Of a stretch of DNA of 6,218 bases, positions 1 through 6,218 are shown in pieces. The DNA is from Acetofilamentum sp. GTDB lineage: Bacteria; Bacteroidota; Bacteroidia; Bacteroidales; DTU049. A model generated the notes under the pieces. It was not told the origin of the DNA. It did no database searches and saw only the letters and a list, made by a program, of their open reading frames with translations. Position 1 is the stretch's first letter, and each line of letters starts with the position of its first letter. The translations under genes were made by a program, and so were the position numbers. The stretch is from contig DYON01000160.1 in assembly GCA_020720525.1 (NCBI GenBank), positions 1 through 6,218 on the forward strand, given 5' to 3'.

Positions 1-13
1 AGGTATGAAGAGA

Positions 14-38
14 GATTCTGAAATAAATTCAGAATGAC
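14..38. repeat. REP-like palindromic repeat, copy 1
   Basis: Positions 15-22 (ATTCTGAA) and 28-35 (TTCAGAAT) form a perfect 8-bp inverted repeat around a 5-nt loop, followed by GAC. The 25-nt unit recurs in diverged form at 81-105. From memory, similar ATTCTGAA/TTCAGAAT palindromes are dispersed between genes in Bacteroidota. The sequence itself shows only the palindrome and its second copy. It has no T-tract, so I do not call it a terminator. Confidence 0.6.
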
Positions 39-80
39 TGCTAGGAAGGTATTATGACTAATTTCGAAACCATGCCTTTA

Positions 81-105
81 GATTGGTAAACTTATTCAGA
101 ATGAC
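81..105. repeat. REP-like repeat, degenerate copy 2
   Basis: Aligned without gaps to 14-38, this stretch matches at 19 of 25 positions, including a shared block of 12 bases (ATTCAGAATGAC). The left arm of the palindrome is eroded (GATTGGTA in place of GATTCTGA), so it no longer forms the hairpin. The spacing between the copies is 67 bp. This looks like an older, decayed copy of the same element. Confidence 0.55.
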
Positions 106-117
106 GCTGGGACAGAA

Positions 118-151
118 TTTGTTTATTATTCGACTGTATTATAGCGTTTTG
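118..151 (+). promoter_or_regulatory. Weak candidate promoter for the sirtuin operon
   Basis: A TTTG at 118-121 could act as a Bacteroidota -33 element. It is followed 20 bp later by TAGCGTTTTG (142-151), which resembles the -7 consensus TAnnTTTG but has two extra bases. It would leave a leader of about 60 nt before the sirtuin start at 217. The match is imperfect. It is offered because no better match is visible in 1-216 and the three-gene block must start somewhere upstream. Confidence 0.22.
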
Positions 152-216
152 CGATGTTGAGCTCTTAGCAGTGTGATGGCGTATAGCACTCATTCGTGAA
201 ATTATTATAAAAAATC

Positions 217-990
217 ATGATTTTTATGTACGTTTGGAGAATGATAACAGAAATTGCAAAAGCGGCACAAATAATTGGTAGTTTGAAAAGCCTAACGGTA
301 TTTACTGGCGCAGGCATATCGGCCGAGAGCGGCATTCCCGTATTTCGGGGCGAAGGTGGTCTTTGGCAACAATACAACCCCGAAATTCTCGATATCAATT
401 ATTTTCTTTCACATCCTTTGGTTTCGTGGACAGCCATCAAAAAGCTATTCTACGATTTTCTGAAAGGCGCAAAGCCCAACGCAGCGCATTTTGCATTGAC
501 CGAACTTGAAACGATGGGCATATCGACAACCATCATTACGCAGAATATCGACAATTTCCACCAAATGGCTGGAAGCAGAAATGTGATTGAATTTCATGGC
601 ACCACCAAGAATCTAATTTGCACAAAATGCCATCGTATGGTTGTTGCCACCGAAACAATTCTTTCGGATTTGCCCCCCCAATGCGAACAATGCCATTCGC
701 TTCTAAAGCCCGATTTCGTCTTTTTTGGAGAGGGAATTCCCCACCAAGCATACACAGCCTCATTGGAAGCTGCAACACATTGCGACGCCATGTTGGTAAT
801 AGGCACTTCGGGCGAAATAATGCCTGCAAGCCTTATTCCCATTGAAGCCAAAAGAAATGGAGCAATCATTATTGAAATAAATTCTGACAAAAATGTATTT
901 GCTACCGAAAAAAGTGATATTTTTATCTGCGCAAAAGCGGGGGAAGTTTTATTGCAAATTGTCGAATTAATTAAGACGGAAAAATCATGA
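217..990 (+). CDS. cobB: SIR2-family NAD-dependent protein deacylase (CobB-like sirtuin)
   Basis: Predicted cytosolic sirtuin, 257 aa, which removes acyl groups from protein lysines using NAD+, giving nicotinamide and O-acyl-ADP-ribose. All family motifs are in order: GAGISAESGIP (31-41) and FR (43-44) for NAD binding, TQNID (108-112), catalytic His127 in FHG, a zinc ribbon with Cys135, Cys138, Cys156 and Cys159, PDFVFFGE (165-172), GTSG (196-199) and INSD (221-224). The length is normal for bacterial class III-type sirtuins. In an alignment to E. coli CobB made from memory, the Tyr and Arg of the succinyl-binding pocket fall at Ala73 and Lys76, so I infer deacetylase or another acyl preference rather than strong desuccinylase activity. 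Start: ATG 217 has an A/T-rich leader, but residues 1-8 (MIFMYVWR) are not family-like. ATG 241 (MITEIAKAAQ...) is a strong alternative, although the GGAGA before it abuts the ATG. The stop overlaps the next start by 4 bp. Confidence 0.93.
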   Translation: MIFMYVWRMITEIAKAAQIIGSLKSLTVFTGAGISAESGIPVFRGEGGLWQQYNPEILDINYFLSHPLVSWTAIKKLFYDFLKGAKPNAAHFALTELETMGISTTIITQNIDNFHQMAGSRNVIEFHGTTKNLICTKCHRMVVATETILSDLPPQCEQCHSLLKPDFVFFGEGIPHQAYTASLEAATHCDAMLVIGTSGEIMPASLIPIEAKRNGAIIIEINSDKNVFATEKSDIFICAKAGEVLLQIVELIKTEKS

Positions 991-3900
991 ACAAGTTTTT
1001 TGCTTTTTTGACTTTGGCAGTCATTTTAGGGCTCAGCAACCGAATTTTTGCACAAGATTATGCAATTACTAGATTTGTGGAACCAGCCACAGGCTATTTT
1101 TGCACGGGTGCAAGTGTTTTCAACCGCATCGAGCTTTCCGATTCGGGAAGTACTGGCATAGCAACCAATGCCCTCGTGGTGCACTGGACGCTTAGCGGTG
1201 GAATTAGTGGAATGCTTGCAGGTCCTTCGGCACCTGTTGCCATTGATGGAAAAGACACTTTGGAGCTCGACACCTTCGCATTCAACCGTCCAGGAGCATA
1301 TTTGCTCACCGTTTACATCGATTCGCTCGATACCAACAATACCAACGACACCATTAGAACGGTAATTCATATTGGCTTCAATGGTCTTTATACTGTCGAT
1401 CCAGCTTTGCCCGCAAGCGGCAACAATTTCAAAACGGTAGCAGCCATCTGCGATACAATTTCGCAAGGAGGAGTTTGCGGACCTGTTGAAGTTGAAATAG
1501 CATCTGGAACGTACAACGAGCAAGCCAAGCTCAATAGAGTTCATGGTGTTTCAGCCACCAACACTATTCATATAACTTCGGCAGCACACGACAGTTCGGC
1601 TGTTACAATCAGCTACACTCCAGCTGGAGCTGCCGACAATTATGTATTTTGTGTGAATGCGACTTCATTTCTGACTTTATCCGATCTCACATTAAAAACT
1701 ACGGGGAATGCTAGTTTTTCGCGCATTCTCACCATCGATAGCATGAGCACTCACAATCATTATCGCTATCTTCATTTCAAAGCCGGTATAGCTTCGATAA
1801 ATAGCACTGGTTTGGCGCTCATATATTCAAATCCGGGAACCGAAACCAACGATTCGCTCAGTATATTCGAAAACAATACATTCTCAAATGGCGCTTATGG
1901 AATGTATATGTATGGAGCCACTTCTTTTTACACCGAAGATTCACTGATTATACGCAACAATGTTTTTTCGGAGCAATTTGTTGCAGGAATTTTTATGTAC
2001 TACCAAAGCAACACTATCATCGACAGCAATGTTGTAATCACTCACGCCTCCACATCGAATTTTAGCGCCATTTATATCCGCTATGGTGGAAGCAAAATGC
2101 AGATAACCCGCAACAGCATTTTTGCCGATGGTGCTGCTGGCGATATAGTTTATTTGCGCGATCTTATTGGCAATGCGATGTCGCCGATTCTTTTTGCCAA
2201 CAATTTCATCGTGCAGCGAAACAACGCTTCTACACTGCGAGGTATTTATCCGTACAATTGCGAAAATCTCGATATCGCTTTCAACACCATTCGCATGCAG
2301 GGCGGAAGTACAACTGGTGGACGAGCAATATACATCAATTCATCAACAACTGGAACGTATGGCAATATCAGACTTATCGACAATATTTTTGAAAACACTG
2401 GCGGTGGTTATGCGATTGAAATTTCATCGGGGGCAATTACACAAAACTACGTGTGGCAATGCGACTACAACAATTTTATTGCCAGCGGAACCAATCTTGG
2501 CCGATATGGAAGTACCAACTGTAGCAATTTGACAGCTTGGCAGGCATCTGCAACTGGCTTCGACTTACATTCTGTGTCGATCGATCCCATTTTTACAGGT
2601 ATTTCGAATGTTGAATTCACCAATTCGGCACTCAATGGTTTGGGTTCACCTTTTTCAGTTGTACTCACCGACATCGCAGGCACATTGCGCAATATTACCA
2701 CACCCGATATGGGAGCTTACGAATATGAGCTTTACACACACGACTTATCTCTTTTCAGCATCGACAATCCTGTTTCGGGATGCGGATTGAGCACCGCAGA
2801 AAGCATCACCATCAGCATTTACAATAATGGTTCGGTCAACGAATCGACAATTCCTGTTCAATTCTCTATCAATGGAGGCTCGAGTTGGTCGTTGATCGAA
2901 AATGTGCCATTGGTCAATTCGGGCGATACCGTTTCGTTCACTTTTGCGGCAACTGCCAATTTGTCGGTTCCAGCTGCATACTATGTTATGGCTCGCATTG
3001 AGCTTGCAGGCGACGAAAATATCTCGAACGATTCAAGAGCTGAATTGGTGAATTCGCTGCTTACAATCAATGCGTTTCCCTACGCTGAAAGTTTCGAATT
3101 GGGCGATGGCGGATGGGCTTCGAGTGGTACAAATTCGTCGTGGCAACTGGGCGATCCTGCTGATACAATGACCATCGATACAGCATCGAATGGTTTGAAG
3201 GCATGGGTTACAAATTTAACGGGAACGCACAATCTGAATGAGTTGAGTTTTGTCGAAAGTCCTTGTTTCGACCTCAGCGGCATGAGCGACCCATGGCTCG
3301 ACATGGACATTTGGTACGAAGCCGAAACTGGCTGGGACGGTGCTCAAGTACAATATTCGACCGATGGCGGAAATAGCTGGATTTTGCTGGGCCATTTTGG
3401 CGACCCTAATTGGTACAACGACTACGATGTTGACGGAATTGCAAACAATGCCGAAGGATGGTCGGGCAACAACGGAAACGGAAGCAATGGATGGATGGCA
3501 GCTCAGCATTCGTTATTGCCACTTACCGCATATTCGGGAACAAGGCTCCGAGTAGTTTTTGGCGCAGGCAGTTTCAACAACGACGATGGGTTTGCATTTG
3601 ACAATGTTCGTATCAGCGATCGTGGAGTTGATATTGCTTTGTTGTCGGTCGATGCACCAACAGGAGGCTGCGGATTAGCACAAGAAAACATCACTTTCAC
3701 AATTCAAAACAATGGAACACTCAATTTGAGTAGCGTTCCAGTGAAAATTTCAATCGATGGTGGCTCCACATGGACCAACGATACTATTGTTCAGAATGTA
3801 TTAAGCGGCAGTTCGGCTCAACTTGTTTCGAATATCACTTTCGATTTGTCGCCAGTTGGCGAACACCAAATTATCGTTATAGCTACTGCGCCAACCGATA

Positions 3901-5333
3901 TAAGTATCATCAACGATACAGCTCAACTTACAATTATCAACCAACCATTGATAGCTGCATTTCCACATTTCGACAATGTTGATGCAGGCGCACAAATGTG
4001 GATGCCTCTCGATACTTTATGGAAAAAAGGAATCCCCAATGGTGCAACAATCAATTCATCATTTAGTGGAACCAAAGCCTATTCGACATGCACTATCGGC
4101 GTGTATGGAAGCGGAGCAACGGGCATTATTGAGAGTCCTTGTTTCGATTTTAGCACTTTGGGCTATCCTCAAATTGAGTTTAACTACTTCTGCAACACCG
4201 ATTCCATTACCGACGGAATTGCTTTTCAATACACCACCGATGGAACAAACTGGTTCAATATAGGTGCTGTTAACGACACACTGAATTGGTACAACCACAA
4301 TGCAATTGTGCCTCTTTCGGGCATTAGTTTAGGTTTGGGTTGGACAGGAAATAGCCAAACCACTTGGAAGCTTGCACATCACATTGCTCCACAGCTCGCT
4401 GGCGAAAGTTGGGTGAAATTCCGTTTCGTACTTGCTTCTTCATCGGTTGGAAGCTTCGATGGTTTCGCTTTCGACGACTTTAGTGTTTACGAATTGCCCA
4501 TTTACGAACTTGCAGTTATTTCTATCGACAGTGTTTACGACGCATGCATGCATGGAATCGACAGTGTTTCGATGACTTTACAAAACACCAATTCGCTGTT
4601 TACCATTCCTGCTGGCGACAGCATTGTGGTTGTGCTAAATTCGGATTTGCTTGCTGTGGCAACCGATACCATTATTCTTTCGTCGCCATTGCTACCATTG
4701 CAAACCATTGCGCATACTTTTTCGCAGTTAGTCGATTTGAGTATGACTGCTCATAGCTATTTGCTCGAAGCGATACTTTACAATCAGCACGATGTTGATG
4801 CTGGAAACAATACTGACACGCTAATTATTAACAATTGGGGTTATCCGACTGTTGATTTACCAACCGACACAACTTTGTGCGACAATCAAAACATCATTCT
4901 TAATGCTGGTGCCGGAGCCGATTCGTATTTGTGGTCAACTGGGCAAATATCACAAAGCTTGATGATCGATACCAGCTTCACTGGTGGCATAGGGTCGGAA
5001 CTTTTTTATGTTGATGTTACCACCAATGGCTGCACTGCTTCCGACAGCATTGAAATCACATTCACAAGCTGTCTTTCGATTGATGAAACAATTGTTGGCG
5101 GATTTGTAGTTTATCCAAACCCAGCTTCCGATTATATCTCCATAAAAACAGATTTTTATTTGGCTGGTTCAGAGGTGTTTATTAGCGACATGACTGGTCG
5201 AATTGTAGCTATATTCGAAATAAACAATCAATCAGCCGAAATAAACATTGCTTCCATTCCATCGGGGATATATTCAATTTCGATTGAGACAGACAAAATT
5301 GTGCTTAATGAACTGATTACCATTCAACGCTAA
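987..5333 (+). CDS. Giant T9SS-exported multidomain surface protein (parallel beta-helix, CARDB and jelly-roll modules)
   Basis: 1448 aa, predicted secreted or surface-anchored. Order: Sec signal peptide (1-22, ending IFA before Gln23); Ig/CARDB-like region (about 24-130); parallel beta-helix (about 133-580) with an NN ladder, ending in DMGAYEYE; CARDB-like domain 1 (584-690); jelly-roll/MAM-like domain 1 (694-878); CARDB-like 2 (881-985); jelly-roll 2 (989-1170); CARDB-like 3 (1172-1283); Ig/PKD-like domain (1287-1362); T9SS type A sorting domain (about 1370-1448). In known T9SS cargo the C-terminal domain directs outer-membrane passage and is then removed by the PorU sortase. I see no catalytic motif, so adhesin or matrix protein is the best inference; a polysaccharide-binding or lyase role for the helix cannot be excluded. 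ATG 987 lies in an ATGA overlap with the sirtuin stop and is immediately followed by a good signal peptide (MNKFFAFLTLAVILGL), which supports this start. The frame is intact throughout. Confidence 0.93.
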   Translation: MNKFFAFLTLAVILGLSNRIFAQDYAITRFVEPATGYFCTGASVFNRIELSDSGSTGIATNALVVHWTLSGGISGMLAGPSAPVAIDGKDTLELDTFAFNRPGAYLLTVYIDSLDTNNTNDTIRTVIHIGFNGLYTVDPALPASGNNFKTVAAICDTISQGGVCGPVEVEIASGTYNEQAKLNRVHGVSATNTIHITSAAHDSSAVTISYTPAGAADNYVFCVNATSFLTLSDLTLKTTGNASFSRILTIDSMSTHNHYRYLHFKAGIASINSTGLALIYSNPGTETNDSLSIFENNTFSNGAYGMYMYGATSFYTEDSLIIRNNVFSEQFVAGIFMYYQSNTIIDSNVVITHASTSNFSAIYIRYGGSKMQITRNSIFADGAAGDIVYLRDLIGNAMSPILFANNFIVQRNNASTLRGIYPYNCENLDIAFNTIRMQGGSTTGGRAIYINSSTTGTYGNIRLIDNIFENTGGGYAIEISSGAITQNYVWQCDYNNFIASGTNLGRYGSTNCSNLTAWQASATGFDLHSVSIDPIFTGISNVEFTNSALNGLGSPFSVVLTDIAGTLRNITTPDMGAYEYELYTHDLSLFSIDNPVSGCGLSTAESITISIYNNGSVNESTIPVQFSINGGSSWSLIENVPLVNSGDTVSFTFAATANLSVPAAYYVMARIELAGDENISNDSRAELVNSLLTINAFPYAESFELGDGGWASSGTNSSWQLGDPADTMTIDTASNGLKAWVTNLTGTHNLNELSFVESPCFDLSGMSDPWLDMDIWYEAETGWDGAQVQYSTDGGNSWILLGHFGDPNWYNDYDVDGIANNAEGWSGNNGNGSNGWMAAQHSLLPLTAYSGTRLRVVFGAGSFNNDDGFAFDNVRISDRGVDIALLSVDAPTGGCGLAQENITFTIQNNGTLNLSSVPVKISIDGGSTWTNDTIVQNVLSGSSAQLVSNITFDLSPVGEHQIIVIATAPTDISIINDTAQLTIINQPLIAAFPHFDNVDAGAQMWMPLDTLWKKGIPNGATINSSFSGTKAYSTCTIGVYGSGATGIIESPCFDFSTLGYPQIEFNYFCNTDSITDGIAFQYTTDGTNWFNIGAVNDTLNWYNHNAIVPLSGISLGLGWTGNSQTTWKLAHHIAPQLAGESWVKFRFVLASSSVGSFDGFAFDDFSVYELPIYELAVISIDSVYDACMHGIDSVSMTLQNTNSLFTIPAGDSIVVVLNSDLLAVATDTIILSSPLLPLQTIAHTFSQLVDLSMTAHSYLLEAILYNQHDVDAGNNTDTLIINNWGYPTVDLPTDTTLCDNQNIILNAGAGADSYLWSTGQISQSLMIDTSFTGGIGSELFYVDVTTNGCTASDSIEITFTSCLSIDETIVGGFVVYPNPASDYISIKTDFYLAGSEVFISDMTGRIVAIFEINNQSAEINIASIPSGIYSISIETDKIVLNELITIQR
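2736..3620 (+). repeat. Intragenic tandem unit A (CARDB-like + jelly-roll), residues 584-878
   Basis: First of two homologous units in the giant protein. Anchors shared with unit B are SGCGL (597-601), the SINGGSSW block (627-634), ESPCFDLS (757-764), YSTDGGNSW (790-798), NWYN (808-811), and DDGFAFDNV at the end (866-874). In this unit only, residues 812-823 form an EF-hand-like loop. At DNA level the longest match I found to unit B is 14 bases (AGTCCTTGTTTCGA at 3258 and 4134), so the duplication is old. Confidence 0.8.
3627..4496 (+). repeat. Intragenic tandem unit B (CARDB-like + jelly-roll), residues 881-1170
   Basis: Second unit, matching unit A in order and spacing: GGCGL (893-897), SIDGGSTW (922-929), ESPCFDFS (1049-1056), YTTDGTNW (1082-1089), NWYN (1100-1103), FDGFAFDDF (1157-1165). 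A third CARDB-like domain follows at 1172-1283, but no third jelly-roll does. The next region is an Ig/PKD-like domain instead. Confidence 0.8.
5094..5330 (+). other. T9SS type A C-terminal sorting domain of the giant protein
   Basis: Residues 1370-1448 begin GGFVVYPNPASDYISI and contain the usual order: the YPNPA motif, strands around EVFISDMTGRIV (1396-1407), an IPSGIYSISI block (1424-1433) and a short hydrophobic end (NELITIQR). This pattern is characteristic of type IX secretion cargo in Bacteroidota. It implies that the cell also encodes the Por/Gld/Spr secretion machinery, which is not present in this window. Confidence 0.93.
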
Positions 5334-5338
5334 AAGCT

Positions 5339-5935
5339 ATGAAACAATTAAAATGGGTTTTGTTTTCGGTATTGATTTTTGTTGTTTCAGTTGCCAATGC
5401 GCAATATACACTCAATAGCAATGCAACTGCTTTTTATAGCGAGTATTTTGTTACAGATACTTCGGGGGAAGTAGTTTTACTTCCTCGCGATGTTCAGGAC
5501 GCATTGTTTGCTCCACAAATTCTTACGCTTATACATGGCAAAAATCTCATTTATTGCCGAACCGACACCTTGTTTGAGTATTATATCGACAAACGCAGCA
5601 AGCGCGAAATGCTACTTGCAATGCCGGGAACGGGTTGCATGTGTGGTTTGGCATGGTCGCCCGACTCAACATACGTATTGGTTTTGGGAATCAATATCGA
5701 AAACAGTACCATTGGCGATTACAACAACTTTCTGTATCTAGTTGATATAACGGGGAGCACCCCTCCACGAAAAATTATCAAACCAGTCAATTTTTTCATA
5801 CCCAATGGTTGCCAATCGATCCCTGAACAAGACTTTTATTTTGTTGACAACGAAACCATTGCCTATAAGGTGCATTTAGAAATGAAAGAAGAAGGTGGGA
5901 CGATTAAGACGGTGAAAATTGCTGAGTTTCGATAG
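5339..5935 (+). CDS. Exported protein of unknown function with a beta-propeller-like strand motif
   Basis: 198 aa, not recognised as a named family. Residues 1-21 (MKQLKWVLFSVLIFVVSVANA, cut before Gln22) are a clear Sec signal peptide. There is no lipobox cysteine, no T9SS sorting domain and no other membrane segment, so a periplasmic or Sec-secreted location is likely. The mature part is rich in beta-strand patterns. GLAWSPDSTYVLVLG (103-117) resembles one blade of a PD40/TolB-like or WD40-like propeller, but 198 aa is too short for a complete propeller. Cys100 and Cys102 (CMC) and Cys158 are visible. The gene starts 5 nt after the giant gene's stop, so it is probably co-transcribed and may be translationally coupled. 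A coding-like stretch in another frame follows immediately (5938-6108) and contains a second blade-like motif, so this gene may be the 5' part of a frameshifted longer gene. Confidence 0.8.
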   Translation: MKQLKWVLFSVLIFVVSVANAQYTLNSNATAFYSEYFVTDTSGEVVLLPRDVQDALFAPQILTLIHGKNLIYCRTDTLFEYYIDKRSKREMLLAMPGTGCMCGLAWSPDSTYVLVLGINIENSTIGDYNNFLYLVDITGSTPPRKIIKPVNFFIPNGCQSIPEQDFYFVDNETIAYKVHLEMKEEGGTIKTVKIAEFR

Positions 5936-5937
5936 TT

Positions 5938-6108
5938 GAGAAAAGAATTGGCTTTGCAGTCACCATGGTTTTCAGCACAAATTACACTAATTTCCAAAGC
6001 CTTTATTTCGCTGAATCAGGCGATTATATTTATGTGATGAAAGACAACGGGCAGCACGCCTCCATTAAATACAATATATCTGCATTGAATTGTCATAGTT
6101 TAGGTTGA
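5938..6108 (+). pseudogene. Out-of-frame coding-like remnant downstream of the 198-aa gene
   Basis: Just after the TAG at 5933-5935, a different frame reads open (EKRIGFAVTMVFSTN...) to a TGA at 6106-6108. From ATG 5965 it encodes 47 aa, including SLYFAESGDYIYVMKDNG. That stretch has the same kind of alternating pattern as the GLAWSPDSTYVLVLG segment of the upstream gene. Amino-acid composition and codon choice look like real coding sequence of this genome. It may be the frameshifted 3' end of the upstream gene, the remnant of a separate gene, or a genuine small ORF starting at 5965. No signal peptide or start context decides between these. Confidence 0.4.
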
Positions 6109-6123
6109 CATGAGTAGTGTCAA
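6105..6123 (+). terminator. Weak AT-rich hairpin, possible terminator
   Basis: TTGACA (6105-6110) and TGTCAA (6118-6123) form a perfect 6-bp stem around a 7-nt loop. Two G-T pairs (6103-6104 with 6124-6125) could extend it, and TTTAATA follows. The stem is A/T-rich and the T-run is short, so efficiency would be low. Its place between the three-gene block and the tRNA is where a terminator would be expected. It could instead be a protein-binding palindrome. Confidence 0.28.
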
Positions 6124-6175
6124 TTTAATACCGACAAAAACGGCATACGTTGGATGAATATAAAGGATTTTTTGC

Positions 6176-6183
6176 TTAATTTG
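6176..6183 (+). promoter_or_regulatory. Candidate -7 box for the downstream tRNA
   Basis: TTAATTTG differs at one position from the Bacteroidota -7 consensus TAnnTTTG and lies 9 bp before the inferred tRNA 5' end. No well-spaced -33 TTTG is seen; the nearest TTG is at 6150-6152, about 23 bp upstream. Support comes mainly from its position. Confidence 0.28.
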
Positions 6184-6192
6184 CAGCCTCAT

Positions 6193-6218
6193 ACGGGCGT
6201 AGTGTAACGGCAGCACAC
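6193..6218 (+). tRNA. Partial tRNA gene (5' end only; cut by window edge)
   Basis: ACGGGCG (6193-6199) fits a 7-nt acceptor strand, followed by TA (positions 8-9), a D-stem GTGT (6202-6205) pairing with ACAC (6215-6218), and a D-loop AACGGCAGC containing the conserved A14 and GG pair. The anticodon lies outside the window, so the isotype cannot be read. A GTGT/ACAC D-stem is seen in some Gln tRNAs, but that is only a hint. The 3' half needed to confirm acceptor pairing is missing. Confidence 0.6.

Noticed and set aside
1..120. 3' end of an upstream gene entering the window
   Set aside because: The + strand frames inspected hit stops within about 40 nt, and the sequence is dominated by the repeat pair, so no coding tail can be supported.
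165..398. 77-aa open frame on the minus strand over the start of the sirtuin gene
   Set aside because: It overlaps the conserved GAGIS segment of the sirtuin in antisense and shows no protein-like motif.
217..990. SIR2 as an anti-phage NADase (defence-type) gene
   Set aside because: The zinc-ribbon cysteines, catalytic His and all deacylase motifs are intact. Length fits a CobB-type enzyme, and no Argonaute, HerA, TIR or other defence partner lies in the window.
1026..1544. 172-aa open frame on the minus strand
   Set aside because: It lies wholly inside the giant gene's signal peptide and N-terminal region, has no recognisable domain, and its composition looks like an antisense shadow.
1383..2726. 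Beta-helix region as a pectate lyase or other polysaccharide lyase
   Set aside because: Only the fold signature is visible. I could not identify a catalytic or calcium-site motif of a specific lyase family, so no enzyme name is given.
1..6218. CRISPR array, insertion sequence or attachment site
   Set aside because: No regularly spaced identical repeats, transposase-like protein or terminal inverted repeats were seen. The tRNA at the right edge is incomplete, so an att site there cannot be judged.

Overview
The window reads as a fragment of a Bacteroidota genome. The main evidence is a 1448-aa secreted protein ending in a type IX secretion system (T9SS) type A sorting domain, with a 'VYPNPASDYISI' motif about 75 residues from the C-terminus. 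Adhesion-type modules typical of that phylum precede it. Gene starts have A-rich leaders rather than clear Shine-Dalgarno sites, which also fits. The genus cannot be determined from this window.

Layout: positions 1-216 are intergenic, with two diverged copies of a short REP-like element (14-38 and 81-105) and no convincing gene. Three genes then run on the + strand in one tight block: a CobB-type sirtuin (217-990), the giant T9SS-exported protein (987-5333) and a 198-aa exported protein of unknown function (5339-5935). The first two overlap by 4 bp (ATGA) and the second and third are 5 bp apart, so one transcript is likely. Positions 5936-6192 hold an out-of-frame coding-like remnant (about 5938-6108), a weak AT-rich hairpin (6105-6123) and AT-rich sequence. 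The window ends inside the D-arm of a probable tRNA gene that starts near 6193.

How the genes might work together: the sirtuin is predicted to be cytosolic and NAD-dependent, while the next two products are exported. No shared pathway is evident, so the arrangement may simply be co-transcription. The giant protein has this order: signal peptide, N-terminal Ig-like region, Asn-ladder parallel beta-helix, two tandem CARDB-like plus jelly-roll units, a third CARDB-like domain, an Ig/PKD-like domain and the T9SS signal. This suggests a surface adhesin or matrix protein. I see no clear evidence for a new defence or mobile system. The best leads are the coupled sirtuin/T9SS-cargo pair, an EF-hand-like loop present in only one of the two duplicated modules, the sirtuin's substituted acyl-pocket residues, and the possible frameshifted tail of the 198-aa gene.
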